From Aphodoplasma sp045592745 (GTDB lineage Bacteria; Bacillota; Clostridia; UBA1381; UMGS1253), in assembly GCA_045592745.1 (NCBI GenBank), contig JAZNVH010000032.1, positions 13,803-77,802 of the forward strand: 64,000 nucleotides of DNA. Reading direction: 5' to 3'. Below the pieces are notes generated by a model. It worked only from the letters and a program-made list of their open reading frames with translations, did not search any database and was not told where the DNA came from. This document shows positions 42,392-53,050 of the stretch, in pieces (position 1 is the first letter of the stretch; every line of letters begins with the position of its first letter). The position numbers and the translations under genes are program-made.

Positions 42392-43654
42392 GTGAGAAGT
42401 ATCAAGATAAAAGACGGTGTAACACTACACTGTATTGATGATAAAAAGTTTAAAACAACTACGATAGGGGTATATGTGCACACGCCATTATGTGCCGAGA
42501 ACGCATCGAAAAATGCGCTTTTGCCGATGGTGTTAAAGCGTGGATGTGAAAAGTATCCAACATTTGATGAAATTGAAAAAAAGCTCGGATATCTTTGCGG
42601 AGCGATGCTTAATTGCGATGTTGTAAAACGTGGTGAGGACCAGATTTTATGCTTTGATATTTCTACAATATCCAATAAGTACTATGTTGGAGAAGAAAAC
42701 ATAATGCTCTTATGCGGGGAACTTTTGTTTGACATAATATTAAAGCCGATAGTTAAAGATAATGCTTTTTTGAGTGAATATGTGGAAAGCGAAAAAAAGA
42801 ATTTGTGCGACAATATTGACGCACTCATAAATGATAAGCAGTCGTATGCGCTCTGGCGTCTTTATGAAATCATGTGCAAAGAAGAAGCGTATGGTACAAA
42901 CGTGCTTGGCACAAAGAAAAGCGTAGAGAAGGTTTCGCCTTGCGAGCTTTATGAGCATTATAAAAAGCTTATTTCAGAAAGTAAAATTGATATATTTGTA
43001 TGCGGAAATGCAGACAAGGACGATATAGATGAGTTTACAGGGCTTATTAAAAATGCTTTTGCAAATGTGGATACCACAGATGCGCCGTACCCTGAAACTC
43101 AGGTGGTATCGGTTGTAGGTGAGATAAATAGTGTAAACGAGCAGTTTGACACAAATCAGGCAAAGCTTTCACTTGGCTTTCGCGTGGTGGAAAAAGTCGA
43201 TTATCCTGCGATGCTTGTTACAAATTCTGTATGGGGAGGCGGGCCTCATTCGAAGCTTTTTAATAATGTAAGAGAAAAGCTCAGCCTTGCTTATTATGCG
43301 TTTTCAAGATATGAAAAGTTTAAAAATACTGTGCTTGTCGGAATGGGCATTGAAACACAAAATTATCAAAAGGCGTTTGATGAAACGCTTCTTCAGCTTA
43401 AAAATGTGTGCGAGGGTGAATTTGGCGAAAATGAGCTTGCATCTGCAAAGGCTTATTTGGTAAATATGCTCCGCTCCCAACGTGACAGCCAGTATGCTAT
43501 GCTTGATTTTCATATGAGCTCGATGATAAGAGGCTGGTCAGATGATATTGAGAGTTTGTGTGAAAAGGTAGAGGCTGTAAGTGCAGACGAGGTTATAAAG
43601 ACGGCTAAAGCAATAAAGCTTGATACAGTGTATTTTCTTTGCGGAAAACAGTAA
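42392..43654 (+). CDS. M16 peptidase homologue, YfmF-like, lacking the zinc motif
   Basis: About 420 residues with the insulinase fold in two halves: LLPMVLKRGCEKYPTFDEIEKKL and FVCGNADKDD, then LSLGFRV, GGGPHSKLFNNVREKLSLAY. The HxxEH zinc site is absent, as in YfmF-type partners of an active M16 subunit, which is the next gene. The pair probably forms a heterodimer whose substrate is unknown. GTG at 42392 gives the family N-terminus (RSIKIKDGVTLH) and has GGTGG 5 bases upstream. ATG at 42362 has no ribosome site. Confidence 0.85.
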   Translation: MRSIKIKDGVTLHCIDDKKFKTTTIGVYVHTPLCAENASKNALLPMVLKRGCEKYPTFDEIEKKLGYLCGAMLNCDVVKRGEDQILCFDISTISNKYYVGEENIMLLCGELLFDIILKPIVKDNAFLSEYVESEKKNLCDNIDALINDKQSYALWRLYEIMCKEEAYGTNVLGTKKSVEKVSPCELYEHYKKLISESKIDIFVCGNADKDDIDEFTGLIKNAFANVDTTDAPYPETQVVSVVGEINSVNEQFDTNQAKLSLGFRVVEKVDYPAMLVTNSVWGGGPHSKLFNNVREKLSLAYYAFSRYEKFKNTVLVGMGIETQNYQKAFDETLLQLKNVCEGEFGENELASAKAYLVNMLRSQRDSQYAMLDFHMSSMIRGWSDDIESLCEKVEAVSADEVIKTAKAIKLDTVYFLCGKQ

Positions 43655-43706
43655 AGTATCACTATGAGTGTTTTTGACAGTTGTATCGAAAGGAATGAAG
43701 CGTCAG

Positions 43707-44993
43707 ATGAAATTTGATATAAGAAAAAATGAATTTATAGATGAAGTGCTTTATCACGGTGTACACGAAAGCGGTGCCGAGGTGTATGTTATGCCTAAAA
43801 AGGGATATGACAAGTGTCACGCTATGTTTGCTACAAGATATGGCAGTCTTGAAAGCAAGTTTGAAAAAGGCAGTGAGATTGTAAAAATCCCCGACGGCAC
43901 AGCACATTTTCTTGAGCATAAGCTTTTTGAAGAAGAGGACGGAAACGTTTTTGATAAGTTTGCGCTACTCGGCGCGAGCGCTAATGCGTTTACAAATTTT
44001 ACAACAACGGCATATTATTTTAATGCTACATCAAAATTTTTCGAAAGCCTTAAGGTGCTTATAAATTTTGTGCAAAATCCGTATTTTACAAAAGAAAGCG
44101 TTGATAAAGAGCAGGGTATTATCGGGCAGGAAATAAAGATGTATGATGATGACCCTAATTGGCAGGTATATTTTAATCTGCTTGGATGCTTGTACAAAGA
44201 GTGCTATGTAAAATATGATATTGCAGGAACGGTTGAAAGTATCGCAGAAATTAACAAAGATATTTTGTATGACATATACTCTGTATTTTATCATCCGTCA
44301 AATATGGTTTTGTTTATTGTGGGTGATGTAGAGGTTGATGATGTTGATAAATGCATAGAGGAATGTCTTAAAAAAGCAGAGCCTCTTGATGCGCCTGTAA
44401 AAAGACTTTATCCAAAAGAGCCTTGTGAAATTGCATCTTCTTATGTTCACAAAAAACTCGATGTTGCAATTCCGCTGTTTTCTCTTGGGTTTAAGGATAA
44501 TCAGACCGATTTGACGGGCAAAGAGCTTTTGAAAAAAGAGATTGAAACCAAGATACTTCTTGAGATGTTGTTTTCAAAAAGTTCCAGGATATATAAAACA
44601 CTTTATGAGCAGGGGCTTATTAATGAGAGCTTTGACGCGGATTATGACTGTCACAGCGAGTACGCTTTTATAGATATTTCGGGCGAGTCAAAGGAGCCTT
44701 TGAAGGTTCGGGATACTATATATGATATGATTAAAATGCCTCTTAAGCCTGATGATTATGAGAGAGCAAAAAGAATTGTTTGGGGAAATTATGTGCGCAT
44801 GTATAATTCCACAGAAACGATTGGATACCGCTATGTGCTCGCTCTTATGTCGGGAATGAACTATTTTGATTTTAAAGATGTATATGAAACTATAACTTTT
44901 GAAGACATACTTTCAAGAAAAGAAAAAAATCTTGACATAACAAAAAGCGCATTGTCAGTTGTTGATAACAATGAAAGTGGTGAAGGTGTATAA
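43707..44993 (+). CDS. M16 zinc metallopeptidase, YfmH-like
   Basis: About 428 residues. The inverted zinc motif HFLEH (67-71) sits in GTAHFLEHKLFEEEDGNVFD, followed by ANAFTNFTTTAYYFN and a downstream Glu in KEQGIIGQEI, as in active M16 enzymes. It is paired with the inactive homologue just upstream. The start could be ATG 43695 (touching AAAGGA) or 43707; I prefer 43707 for ribosome spacing. Its TAA overlaps the lgt ATG (TAATG), so translation is coupled. Confidence 0.88.
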   Translation: MKFDIRKNEFIDEVLYHGVHESGAEVYVMPKKGYDKCHAMFATRYGSLESKFEKGSEIVKIPDGTAHFLEHKLFEEEDGNVFDKFALLGASANAFTNFTTTAYYFNATSKFFESLKVLINFVQNPYFTKESVDKEQGIIGQEIKMYDDDPNWQVYFNLLGCLYKECYVKYDIAGTVESIAEINKDILYDIYSVFYHPSNMVLFIVGDVEVDDVDKCIEECLKKAEPLDAPVKRLYPKEPCEIASSYVHKKLDVAIPLFSLGFKDNQTDLTGKELLKKEIETKILLEMLFSKSSRIYKTLYEQGLINESFDADYDCHSEYAFIDISGESKEPLKVRDTIYDMIKMPLKPDDYERAKRIVWGNYVRMYNSTETIGYRYVLALMSGMNYFDFKDVYETITFEDILSRKEKNLDITKSALSVVDNNESGEGV

Positions 44994-45826
44994 TGATTAA
45001 TAATATTTCATTTCCAAGGCTTGGACTTGATTTTACGATAAATCGTGTAGCGTTTTCTTTATTTGGAAAGCCAATATACTGGTACGGAATTATTATTGCG
45101 CTTGGGTTTGCGCTTGGCGTGTGTTATGCAGTTTGGCGCGCAAAAAAAGAAGGACTCGGCGCAGATCCCATTCTTGATGTGGTTTTGTGGGGCGTTCCAA
45201 CGTGCATAATTTGTGCAAGAATTTTTTATGTAATAGGTGACCCTGATATCCTTTGGGGCGGTTTTTGGAAGATTATTGCAGTATGGGAGGGCGGAATTGC
45301 CATATTTGGTGCGCTCATCGGTGCTGTTATAGTCGGCCTTACATATAGCTATATAAAGAAAATTGATACAGGTCTTTTATTTGATATAGCTGCGCCTTCG
45401 ATAATGATTGGACAGATTATAGGACGTTTTGGCAACTTTGTAAACGCCGAAGTATATGGCGGTGTGACTGATTCTTTGTTTGGAATGTCGATTAATGGCA
45501 GAGCGTGCGTGGAGCCTTTGTTTTTGTATGAATCTTCGTGGATGCTTTTAGGACTCGTTTTAATTTTGTTTTACCAAAGGTACAAAAAAGTCAATGGTGA
45601 GATATTTTTAGTATACGCTATGTGGTACAGCGTAGGCAGAATTTTTCTTGAAACGTTAAGAGACGATGAATTTGTGTTAAAAATTTTTGGAATGCCGATG
45701 TCGCAGATGGCGGCAACGCTGGCACTTGTTTGTGCTTTAGCGATTTATGTATATATTCGTTTTGTCAGAAAGAAAAAAGATTCAACTGATAACATAGGTG
45801 AGCAAGAGGAAGAAAAGAGCGTTTGA
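44993..45826 (+). CDS. lgt: Prolipoprotein diacylglyceryl transferase Lgt
   Basis: A 277-residue membrane enzyme that moves diacylglycerol from phosphatidylglycerol to the lipobox cysteine of pre-lipoproteins. The Lgt signature IGRFGNFVNAEVYG (about 142-155), the N-terminal PIYWYGIIIALGFALG, the EGGIAIFGALIGA loop and about seven helices are clear. The acidic C-terminal tail is longer than usual but harmless. It overlaps the M16 gene by one base. Confidence 0.96.
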   Translation: MINNISFPRLGLDFTINRVAFSLFGKPIYWYGIIIALGFALGVCYAVWRAKKEGLGADPILDVVLWGVPTCIICARIFYVIGDPDILWGGFWKIIAVWEGGIAIFGALIGAVIVGLTYSYIKKIDTGLLFDIAAPSIMIGQIIGRFGNFVNAEVYGGVTDSLFGMSINGRACVEPLFLYESSWMLLGLVLILFYQRYKKVNGEIFLVYAMWYSVGRIFLETLRDDEFVLKIFGMPMSQMAATLALVCALAIYVYIRFVRKKKDSTDNIGEQEEEKSV

Positions 45827-45845
45827 TAAAAAGGGGAGTGAGCAT

Positions 45846-46013
45846 ATGTGCAGATATGAACAGCTAAGAGATATAATTCGTGAAAAACGCAAAGAGCTTG
45901 ATGCTCTTAAAGCAAATGACACCATAAGCAAAGAAGAGTTGTATGCAAAAAGCGTAGAGCTTGATGGGTATTTTGCGCAAATGCAAGAGCTTTTGATGTC
46001 TGAAAGTAAATGA
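45846..46013 (+). CDS. Spo0E-like small protein
   Basis: 55 residues forming two helices: YEQLRDIIREKRKELDAL and EELYAKSVELDGYFAQMQELL. The second half matches the Spo0E shape 'SxELDxxIxxY' in which KSVELDGYF replaces SQELDKLI. Spo0E proteins dephosphorylate Spo0A and delay sporulation. AAGGGGAGTG lies before the ATG at 45846. It lies 19 bases after lgt and before a terminator. The call is likely but not certain, because the motif is weak. Confidence 0.6.
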   Translation: MCRYEQLRDIIREKRKELDALKANDTISKEELYAKSVELDGYFAQMQELLMSESK

Positions 46014-46019
46014 AAAAGA

Positions 46020-46056
46020 GGGATGCATAAACGTAGTATGTGTATGCGTCCTTTTT
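46020..46056 (+). terminator. Rho-independent terminator after the lgt group
   Basis: A 9-base-pair stem with one T-G pair (46021-46029 with 46043-46051) followed by a T-run. addB starts 22 bases later. Confidence 0.75.
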
Positions 46057-46077
46057 AGTTTTTTTAGAGGTGAGATT

Positions 46078-49000
46078 ATGCGTTTTGATGTTTTGTACGG
46101 ACGTACAGGAAGCGGCAAGACATATAAGTGTATAGAAAAAATTAAAAAATATATAGATATGGGCGAAAGATGCATTGTGATTGTACCTGAGCAGTTTTGT
46201 TATCGCACAGAAAAGATGCTTGTTTCAAGTGTCGGAGCAATAAGCTCCGAGACCGTTGAGGTTCTCACTTTTACAAGACTTGCAGGGCGGATTTTTGCGC
46301 AAAACAGCGGTGCAGTAAAGCTGCCGCTTTCAGCTGCAGGAAAAAATATGCTTGTGTATCGTGCGGTATGGTCTGTTAAAAATGAGCTTGAAACATATGG
46401 TTTGGCATCGCAAAAAAACGGTTTTGCCGATAAGGTTATGAGCATAATTTCCGAGTTTAAGCGCTATGGTGTTTTGCCGGAGCAGCTTTTAGAGCTTTCG
46501 GAGCGTGCAGACAAGCCTGCGCTTTCAGCAAAGCTTGCCGATTTGGCGCTTATATATAAAAAGTATGATGAGCTGTTTTTGGATGATTACAGCGACTTTG
46601 AAGATAATTTATACTTGGCGGCTGATTTGCTTGAAAAGAGCGACTATTTAAAGGGCGTTCATATTTTTATTGATGAGTTTACAGATTTCTTGCCACAGCA
46701 TTATAAAATGATTGAGGCTCTTTTAAATAAAGCGTGTGATATTACGCTTTGTTTGTGTGCGGACAAAGCGCTTGGTACTCGCGGCGTTTTTTCTGCTTCG
46801 GCGAAAACATATTTTAAGCTTAAAAGTATGTGTGATGGTGAGCACATACCGTTTTACAGTGAGTATATGGATACGAATTTTTTGCATATGCAAAACGATG
46901 AGCTTTTGCATCTTGAGAAAAATTATATAAAGATTGACAGTGAAAAATATGATGAGATGCCAAAAAATATTGCGGTCTTTGAAATGCTTAATGTGTATTC
47001 AGAAATTGAAAATGCCGCCCAAAATATATTATCGCTTGTGCGCGAGGAGGGTGCAAGATGGCGCGAGATTGCTGTATGCTGCGGTGACGCGGAAGCTTAT
47101 TTTGAGCCTTTGAAAATGATATTTTCACGTTATGAGATACCGTGCTTTCTTAGTGAAAAAATTGACCTTTGTGCACACCCTTTGGTGCTTACGCTACTTT
47201 CTGCAATAGATATTTTGGCAGAGGGCTTTAGCTATGAGAGCGTGTTTACATACTTAAAGACGGGCTTTGCAAATATCTCTTTAAATGAATGTGATTTATT
47301 AGAAAACTATGTTCTTGCGACGGGGATAAAGAAAAAAGCGTGGTTGCAGGATGAGGTGTGGAGCTATAAAGGCGGCGTTTTTGATGAGGAGCAGGGGGGA
47401 AATGAAGCAATTGATGAAATAAGGCGCAGAATTATATCTCCGCTTATGTGTCTGCGCGAAAATATTGGCAGCAAGCACACTTGTTCTCACGCGTGTGAGG
47501 CGATATATAATTTTATGTGTGAGCTTGATATACAGGCTAAAACTGCTGCTTTGGTGGAAGAGTTTAAAAGTGAAGGAAAGCTTGTAGAGGCAAATTTATA
47601 TACGAGAATATGGAACAGCATTCTAAATGTCCTTGACCAGGTTGTGCTTACCACAGGTGATAAAAAAATTGGTATGGAGCAGCTTAAAAATTTACTTGAG
47701 GCAGGTTTTATGAAAGAGCAGATGGGCATCATTCCTCAGGCGGCAGATGCTGTGTCTGTGGTTGATGTATCAAATGCACGTGCACAGGAGTGTAAGTATT
47801 TGTTTGCACTCGGGACAAATACGGGGACGTTTGTATCAAATGTATCCGGTGAAGGAATGATTTCAGATGCTGAGCGTGAGGCTGTTGAAAGTATGGGCAT
47901 ACAGCTTGCACCGACTGCTCGCAGCGCGGTGTTTGATACGGATTTTTTGATTTATAAGGCGCTGACAAGACCCTCAAAGAAGCTTTTTGTAAGCTGTGCT
48001 TTGTCAAAAATGGACGGAACAGCTCTTGCTCAATCTCAGATTTGTAAAAAGGTGTGCGCTGTTTTTCCAGAGCTAAGTGTGGTAGATGATTTTACAAACA
48101 AGGATGAAAAAAATATTTTCCTTGGCTCGTGTATGTCAACGTTTGGTGAGCTTGCTATGCGTATGGGAAAAGAGAATGAAAAAGACGATGCGCTTTTGCT
48201 TTCGCTTAAAAAGTGGTATAATTCAAAGCAAAATTATAAAGAAAAGCTTAATATACTTGAAAAGGAGCTTTTGTACTCATATGATGCAAAAAATCTTTTG
48301 CCACGCCAGCTTGATAAGCTTTATCCAAAGGGAATTAATACGAGTGTGAGCAGGCTTGAGCGTTATTCAAGATGCCCGTTTTCGTATTTTATAGAATACA
48401 CGCTCAAGGCAAAGGAGAGAAAAATACTAAAAATTGGTGCGCCTGATATTGGAACTATTATGCATGCAGTGCTTGAAAAATTTACAAACAAAATAGCTTG
48501 CGATAATATAGCATGGTCACAGATTGATGAGCATTATGCCGAGGCGGTTATAAGCTCTATTCTTGATGAAATGGGCGAGCAAATTCTTGGTTCATCTTCG
48601 CTTGCAACAAAATCTACTCAGTATATACTTAAGAGGCTTAAAAACAATTTGATAAGGTGTGCAAAGCTTTTGGTTATGCATATTGCATCGGGAAGATTTG
48701 AGCCTGTGGGAAGTGAGATAACTTTTGGTGATAATGGAAAAATCAGCGCAGTTGTGGTTGATATTGCCAGCGGTAAAAAGCTCAAAATACATGGTATTAT
48801 CGACAGAGTTGATAAGTGCGAAACGGATGATGGAGTGTATTACCGCGTAATTGATTATAAGTCAGGATCGAAGAGTTTTAGTCTTGAAAGTATATATAAC
48901 AAGCTTGATTTGCAGCTTGTTGTATATCTTGAGGCGGCGATGCAGGAAAGAAAAGATGCAAAGCCTGCGGGTATGCTATATTTTAATATACGCGAGCCGA

Positions 49001-49440
49001 TGATAAAGACAGATTTTAAAATGTCAGCTGATGAGGCTGATACGGCACTCAAAAATTCAATGAAGCTTGACGGACTTATACTAAATGACATAGAAATCCT
49101 GCGTGATATGGACAGAAACTTTGAAAATGGTTCTGAGTTTTTACCGATAAAGATGACAAGCAGCGGAGAAATAAAGATAAATTCGTCAATTGCAACGATG
49201 AGTCAGTTTAAGCTGCTTTCAGATTATGTGAAAAGCTCGCTTAAACAGATAGGTGATAGCATTGCGGGCGGAAAGATTGATATTATGCCATACAGAAACG
49301 CTGCATCGTCGACGTGCTTGTATTGTTCGTACAAAAGTGTGTGCAAATTTGATGTGTCACGCTCTAAAAACGGATACAGAATGTGTCAAAAGGCACCGAT
49401 AGCAAATGTGTGGGATATGATGAGAGAAGAAGTGAGGTGA
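46078..49440 (+). CDS. addB: AddB subunit of the AddAB helicase-nuclease
   Basis: 1120 residues. Walker A GRTGSGKTY lies at the very N-terminus. A helicase-like body follows, then a C-terminal RecB-type nuclease domain with VIDYKSGSKSF and four iron-sulfur cysteines, one in YSRCPFSYF (near 765) and three in STCLYCSYKSVCKF (near 1080). AddAB resects double-strand breaks up to a Chi site for RecA. Length and layout match the clostridial subunit. The stop lies 4 bases before addA. Confidence 0.95.
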   Translation: MRFDVLYGRTGSGKTYKCIEKIKKYIDMGERCIVIVPEQFCYRTEKMLVSSVGAISSETVEVLTFTRLAGRIFAQNSGAVKLPLSAAGKNMLVYRAVWSVKNELETYGLASQKNGFADKVMSIISEFKRYGVLPEQLLELSERADKPALSAKLADLALIYKKYDELFLDDYSDFEDNLYLAADLLEKSDYLKGVHIFIDEFTDFLPQHYKMIEALLNKACDITLCLCADKALGTRGVFSASAKTYFKLKSMCDGEHIPFYSEYMDTNFLHMQNDELLHLEKNYIKIDSEKYDEMPKNIAVFEMLNVYSEIENAAQNILSLVREEGARWREIAVCCGDAEAYFEPLKMIFSRYEIPCFLSEKIDLCAHPLVLTLLSAIDILAEGFSYESVFTYLKTGFANISLNECDLLENYVLATGIKKKAWLQDEVWSYKGGVFDEEQGGNEAIDEIRRRIISPLMCLRENIGSKHTCSHACEAIYNFMCELDIQAKTAALVEEFKSEGKLVEANLYTRIWNSILNVLDQVVLTTGDKKIGMEQLKNLLEAGFMKEQMGIIPQAADAVSVVDVSNARAQECKYLFALGTNTGTFVSNVSGEGMISDAEREAVESMGIQLAPTARSAVFDTDFLIYKALTRPSKKLFVSCALSKMDGTALAQSQICKKVCAVFPELSVVDDFTNKDEKNIFLGSCMSTFGELAMRMGKENEKDDALLLSLKKWYNSKQNYKEKLNILEKELLYSYDAKNLLPRQLDKLYPKGINTSVSRLERYSRCPFSYFIEYTLKAKERKILKIGAPDIGTIMHAVLEKFTNKIACDNIAWSQIDEHYAEAVISSILDEMGEQILGSSSLATKSTQYILKRLKNNLIRCAKLLVMHIASGRFEPVGSEITFGDNGKISAVVVDIASGKKLKIHGIIDRVDKCETDDGVYYRVIDYKSGSKSFSLESIYNKLDLQLVVYLEAAMQERKDAKPAGMLYFNIREPMIKTDFKMSADEADTALKNSMKLDGLILNDIEILRDMDRNFENGSEFLPIKMTSSGEIKINSSIATMSQFKLLSDYVKSSLKQIGDSIAGGKIDIMPYRNAASSTCLYCSYKSVCKFDVSRSKNGYRMCQKAPIANVWDMMREEVR

Positions 49441-49444
49441 GAAG

Positions 49445-52400
49445 ATGGTGGTAAACTGGACAAGTGAACAGCAAAAGGCAATTGATAAAAAGAATTGCAA
49501 TTTGCTTGTAGCGGCGGCTGCAGGTTCGGGAAAAACGGCGGTTTTGGTTGAGAAAATTGTAAACCTTATTGAGAGCGGAGTGAATGTAGATTCGCTTTTG
49601 GTGACAACGTTTACAGATGCGGCAGCTAAAAAAATGAAGACAGAAATTGGCGATGAGATAAAAAAGCGGCTTATGAATAATCCGTCAAATGTGCATTTGT
49701 CGCGTCAGCTCATGCTTTTATCACTTGCTGATATATGTACGATTGACTCTTTTTGTATGAAGATAGTGCGCTCGTCTTTTCATCTTCTTGATATAGACCC
49801 TGATTTTAAAATAGCAGATGCAAATGAGTCGGAGCTTTTGCGTATGCAGGCGGTGAGTGAGGTCTTTGCCGAGCTATACGAAGAAAATGACGATGCTTTT
49901 TATAATCTTCTTGATTGCTATGCGACTCAAAGGGGTGATGAATCGCTTGAAGAGGTTTTGTTGTCGATTCACAATTTTGCAAGAACAATCCCCGATTATA
50001 AGGGGTGGCTTGAAAAGTGCAAGAGCATATATGCAGATTTTAAAGGAAATATTTTTGATACGCCGTGGGGCAAGGTTATTAAAAACAACACTAAAATAAC
50101 GCTTGACGGCTGTATACAGTGTGCGAATTTTGCACATGATTATGCTATGCAAGTTGATGAGATGGGTAGTTATGTGGTGCCGCTCGGGATTGACCTTGGT
50201 GCTCTTAGAGAGATTAGAAATGCGCTTGAAAAAGGTAGCTTTGATGATGTGGCAAAGTTGGTAAGAGAATATAAAAATGCGTCGGGAGGAAGGGCAAAGC
50301 CAAAAACTCCCGATGAGGTAAAAGAGCCTGTGGCCGAGAATCGAGCGTACATAAAAAATCAAATGGGAAAGCTTGCGAATGATTTTTATTATGAGAGTGA
50401 AGAGGGAATTTGTACTGAGATTTTGTATACAAGTGCACAGGTTTCAGCTCTTTGTGACATTGCCCGGCGTATTGAGGAGAGATTTTTTGAAATAAAAAAC
50501 AAGCGTGGTGTACTTGATTTTGCAGACATTGAACACTTGGCACTTGAGGCACTTACGAGTGTGGATGAGGATGGAAATAATGCTCCGAGCCAGATGGCAT
50601 ATGAGTTAAAACACAAGTATGAAATGATATTAATAGACGAATATCAGGACTCAAATGAGCTTCAGGAAACTATTTTTTCACGCATATCTCGTGATGACAA
50701 TATTTTTATGGTGGGCGATTTAAAGCAGAGTATTTATCGTTTCAGGCACACAAACCCGCTCCTTTTTAAACATAAAAAGGATACATATAATGATGACGAA
50801 GGCATTAATCAGAGAGTCATAATGTCAAAGAATTTCAGAAGTCAGAAAAACATTATTGATTTTGTGAATTTTATTATGTCGCAAAATGCGTCCGAGGTTG
50901 TGGGTGAACTTGATTATGATGAGACAGAGATGCTCAATTTTGGCGCGGATTTTGCCGATGTGGGTGAAAGTGATACGTCGGTAGAGGTGCATCTTATTGA
51001 AGGCGGCGGAGCCGAAGATGAGAGTGATGAAAATGAAAACGTTTTTGGTGCCGAGGCGGAGGCTGTTCGCGTCGCAAAGAGGATTTTGAAGCTTAAAAGT
51101 GAGGGCTTTTGTGTATTCGACAAAAAAGAAGGATTGCGACCTGTAAAATACAAGGACATTGTTATTTTAATGCGTTCGCCAAGTGTTGATGCCGAGATTT
51201 TTTCACAGGTACTTACAAGTTTCGGTATACCGACGTTTTCAGATGTGGGCGGCGGATATTTTATGAGTGAAGAGGTAGAGCTTATGCTTTGCTTGTTATC
51301 TGTTATTGACAATCCTTTGCAGGATATAAAGCTGCTTTCAGTTATGCGCTCGGTTATTGGAGATTTTGATGATACAGAGCTTACAGATATAAGACTTTGT
51401 GATAATGAATCGGATATATATGGCGCGCTTTGCAGCTGCGCGTGTAACGATACACCGCTTGGAAAAAAATGCGATGCATTTATAAAAAGGATTGAGGACT
51501 GGCGGAAGCGTTCATTATATATGAGCGTTCATGAGCTTATATCATATTTATACGAAGATACGCTCTACTATGAATTTGTGGGAGCGCTGCCTTCGGGAGA
51601 GCAGAAACGTGCAAATCTGAATTTGCTTATAGAATATGCAAGGGCTTATGAGAAAACAAGCTTTAAGGGACTTTTTAATTTTGTAAGCTATGCAGAGCGT
51701 GTCAAGGGTGCAAGCCGTGATTTCGGTGCGGCGAAAACGCTTGGAGAAAATCAGGATGTAGTGCGTATTATGAGTATACACAAAAGTAAGGGGCTTGAGT
51801 TTGGAGTAGTATTTGTAACACGTCTTGCTAAAAAATTTAATACGCGTGATTTATCAAATGCTGTGCTTGTGCATGGTGAGCTTGGCATTGGTGTTGACCT
51901 TATTGATATTATAAACAGATATAAGTATCCTGCGTTTATAAAGCGCACAATAAAGGAAAAGCTTCGCTGTGAGCTTTTAAGTGAGGAGCTGAGAGTTTTA
52001 TATGTGGCGCTTACGCGCGCAAGAGATAAGCTTATTTTGACGCTTGCGCCAAGCATGAGAGAAAACAAAAAGAAAAAGTGGCTTTCGGGTGCGAGAGGTG
52101 CGACGAAAGATGCTTTGCCGCTTTATTATACATTGTCGGCGTCGGGGCTTTCTGATTGGGTTATGGGGGCGATGATGCGCTGCGATGCACTGAGAGAGTA
52201 TGCAGGGGAGTATATATCATACGAAGGGGTATGCCCTGATATTAAGTTTTTTAATTCCTCTGAATTTTTGAGCATAGAGGCTAAAGAAAAAGATAATGAG
52301 CCTTTATGTGTGCATAATGATGAAATGACAGAAATGATAGAAAAAAAGCTCGGGTATGAGTATCCTTATAAATATGCCCAAAAGCTTGCTACGAAGCTGT

Positions 52401-53029
52401 CGGTAACTGAAATGAAGAGAGCTATAAACAACGATGTAGATTTGCAGACTGCGCGTCTTGATGGTGAGCAAATGATAGATATGCCCCTGTTTTTAAAAGA
52501 GTCTTCAAATCTTAGTGCGACGCAAAAGGGCAGTGCGATGCATTTTGTGATGCAAAATCTCGATTTGTCAGGTGTGCTTGATGAAGATGGAGTTAAAAAG
52601 CAGATTGATCGTATGGTGGAAAATGGCATAATTGATAAAAAACAGGCACAGAGCGTATCCTCTGTTAAAATTGCGGGCTTTTTTGAGTCGGAGCTTGGAA
52701 AAAGGATGATTTCAAGTCAGAACACGGTGCGTGAAGCGCCGTTTGAAATTGAGATTGAGGCAGAGAAAATTGCAGGTGATGATGCACGCGGCGAGAAGAT
52801 TTTGCTTCAGGGAATTATAGATTGCTATTTTTATGAGGATGATGAAATCATATTGGTGGATTATAAAACTGATTTTGCATACTCTGATAAAGATGTAAGA
52901 AGAATTAAGAAAAAATACGAGCTGCAGCTTGACCTTTATGCACGTGCGCTTGAAAAAATTACGGGTAAATGCGTAAAAGAGAAAAATTTATATTTATTTT
53001 CCTGCGAAAGTGTGATACAATATAAATAA
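49445..53029 (+). CDS. addA: AddA subunit of the AddAB helicase-nuclease
   Basis: 1194 residues. UvrD-type motor with Walker A AAAAGSGKTAVL (about 23-34), TTFTDAAAKKMK, ILIDEYQDSNELQ (about 395) and RIMSIHKSKGLEF, LRVLYVALTRARDKL. The C-terminal nuclease domain has ILVDYKTDF (about 1136) and LQLDLYARAL. It is the motor and second nuclease of AddAB. GTGAGGTGAGAAG overlaps the addB end as the ribosome site. Confidence 0.96.
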   Translation: MVVNWTSEQQKAIDKKNCNLLVAAAAGSGKTAVLVEKIVNLIESGVNVDSLLVTTFTDAAAKKMKTEIGDEIKKRLMNNPSNVHLSRQLMLLSLADICTIDSFCMKIVRSSFHLLDIDPDFKIADANESELLRMQAVSEVFAELYEENDDAFYNLLDCYATQRGDESLEEVLLSIHNFARTIPDYKGWLEKCKSIYADFKGNIFDTPWGKVIKNNTKITLDGCIQCANFAHDYAMQVDEMGSYVVPLGIDLGALREIRNALEKGSFDDVAKLVREYKNASGGRAKPKTPDEVKEPVAENRAYIKNQMGKLANDFYYESEEGICTEILYTSAQVSALCDIARRIEERFFEIKNKRGVLDFADIEHLALEALTSVDEDGNNAPSQMAYELKHKYEMILIDEYQDSNELQETIFSRISRDDNIFMVGDLKQSIYRFRHTNPLLFKHKKDTYNDDEGINQRVIMSKNFRSQKNIIDFVNFIMSQNASEVVGELDYDETEMLNFGADFADVGESDTSVEVHLIEGGGAEDESDENENVFGAEAEAVRVAKRILKLKSEGFCVFDKKEGLRPVKYKDIVILMRSPSVDAEIFSQVLTSFGIPTFSDVGGGYFMSEEVELMLCLLSVIDNPLQDIKLLSVMRSVIGDFDDTELTDIRLCDNESDIYGALCSCACNDTPLGKKCDAFIKRIEDWRKRSLYMSVHELISYLYEDTLYYEFVGALPSGEQKRANLNLLIEYARAYEKTSFKGLFNFVSYAERVKGASRDFGAAKTLGENQDVVRIMSIHKSKGLEFGVVFVTRLAKKFNTRDLSNAVLVHGELGIGVDLIDIINRYKYPAFIKRTIKEKLRCELLSEELRVLYVALTRARDKLILTLAPSMRENKKKKWLSGARGATKDALPLYYTLSASGLSDWVMGAMMRCDALREYAGEYISYEGVCPDIKFFNSSEFLSIEAKEKDNEPLCVHNDEMTEMIEKKLGYEYPYKYAQKLATKLSVTEMKRAINNDVDLQTARLDGEQMIDMPLFLKESSNLSATQKGSAMHFVMQNLDLSGVLDEDGVKKQIDRMVENGIIDKKQAQSVSSVKIAGFFESELGKRMISSQNTVREAPFEIEIEAEKIAGDDARGEKILLQGIIDCYFYEDDEIILVDYKTDFAYSDKDVRRIKKKYELQLDLYARALEKITGKCVKEKNLYLFSCESVIQYK

Positions 53030-53050
53030 AGAGTGTTGGGGGGAGTATAA

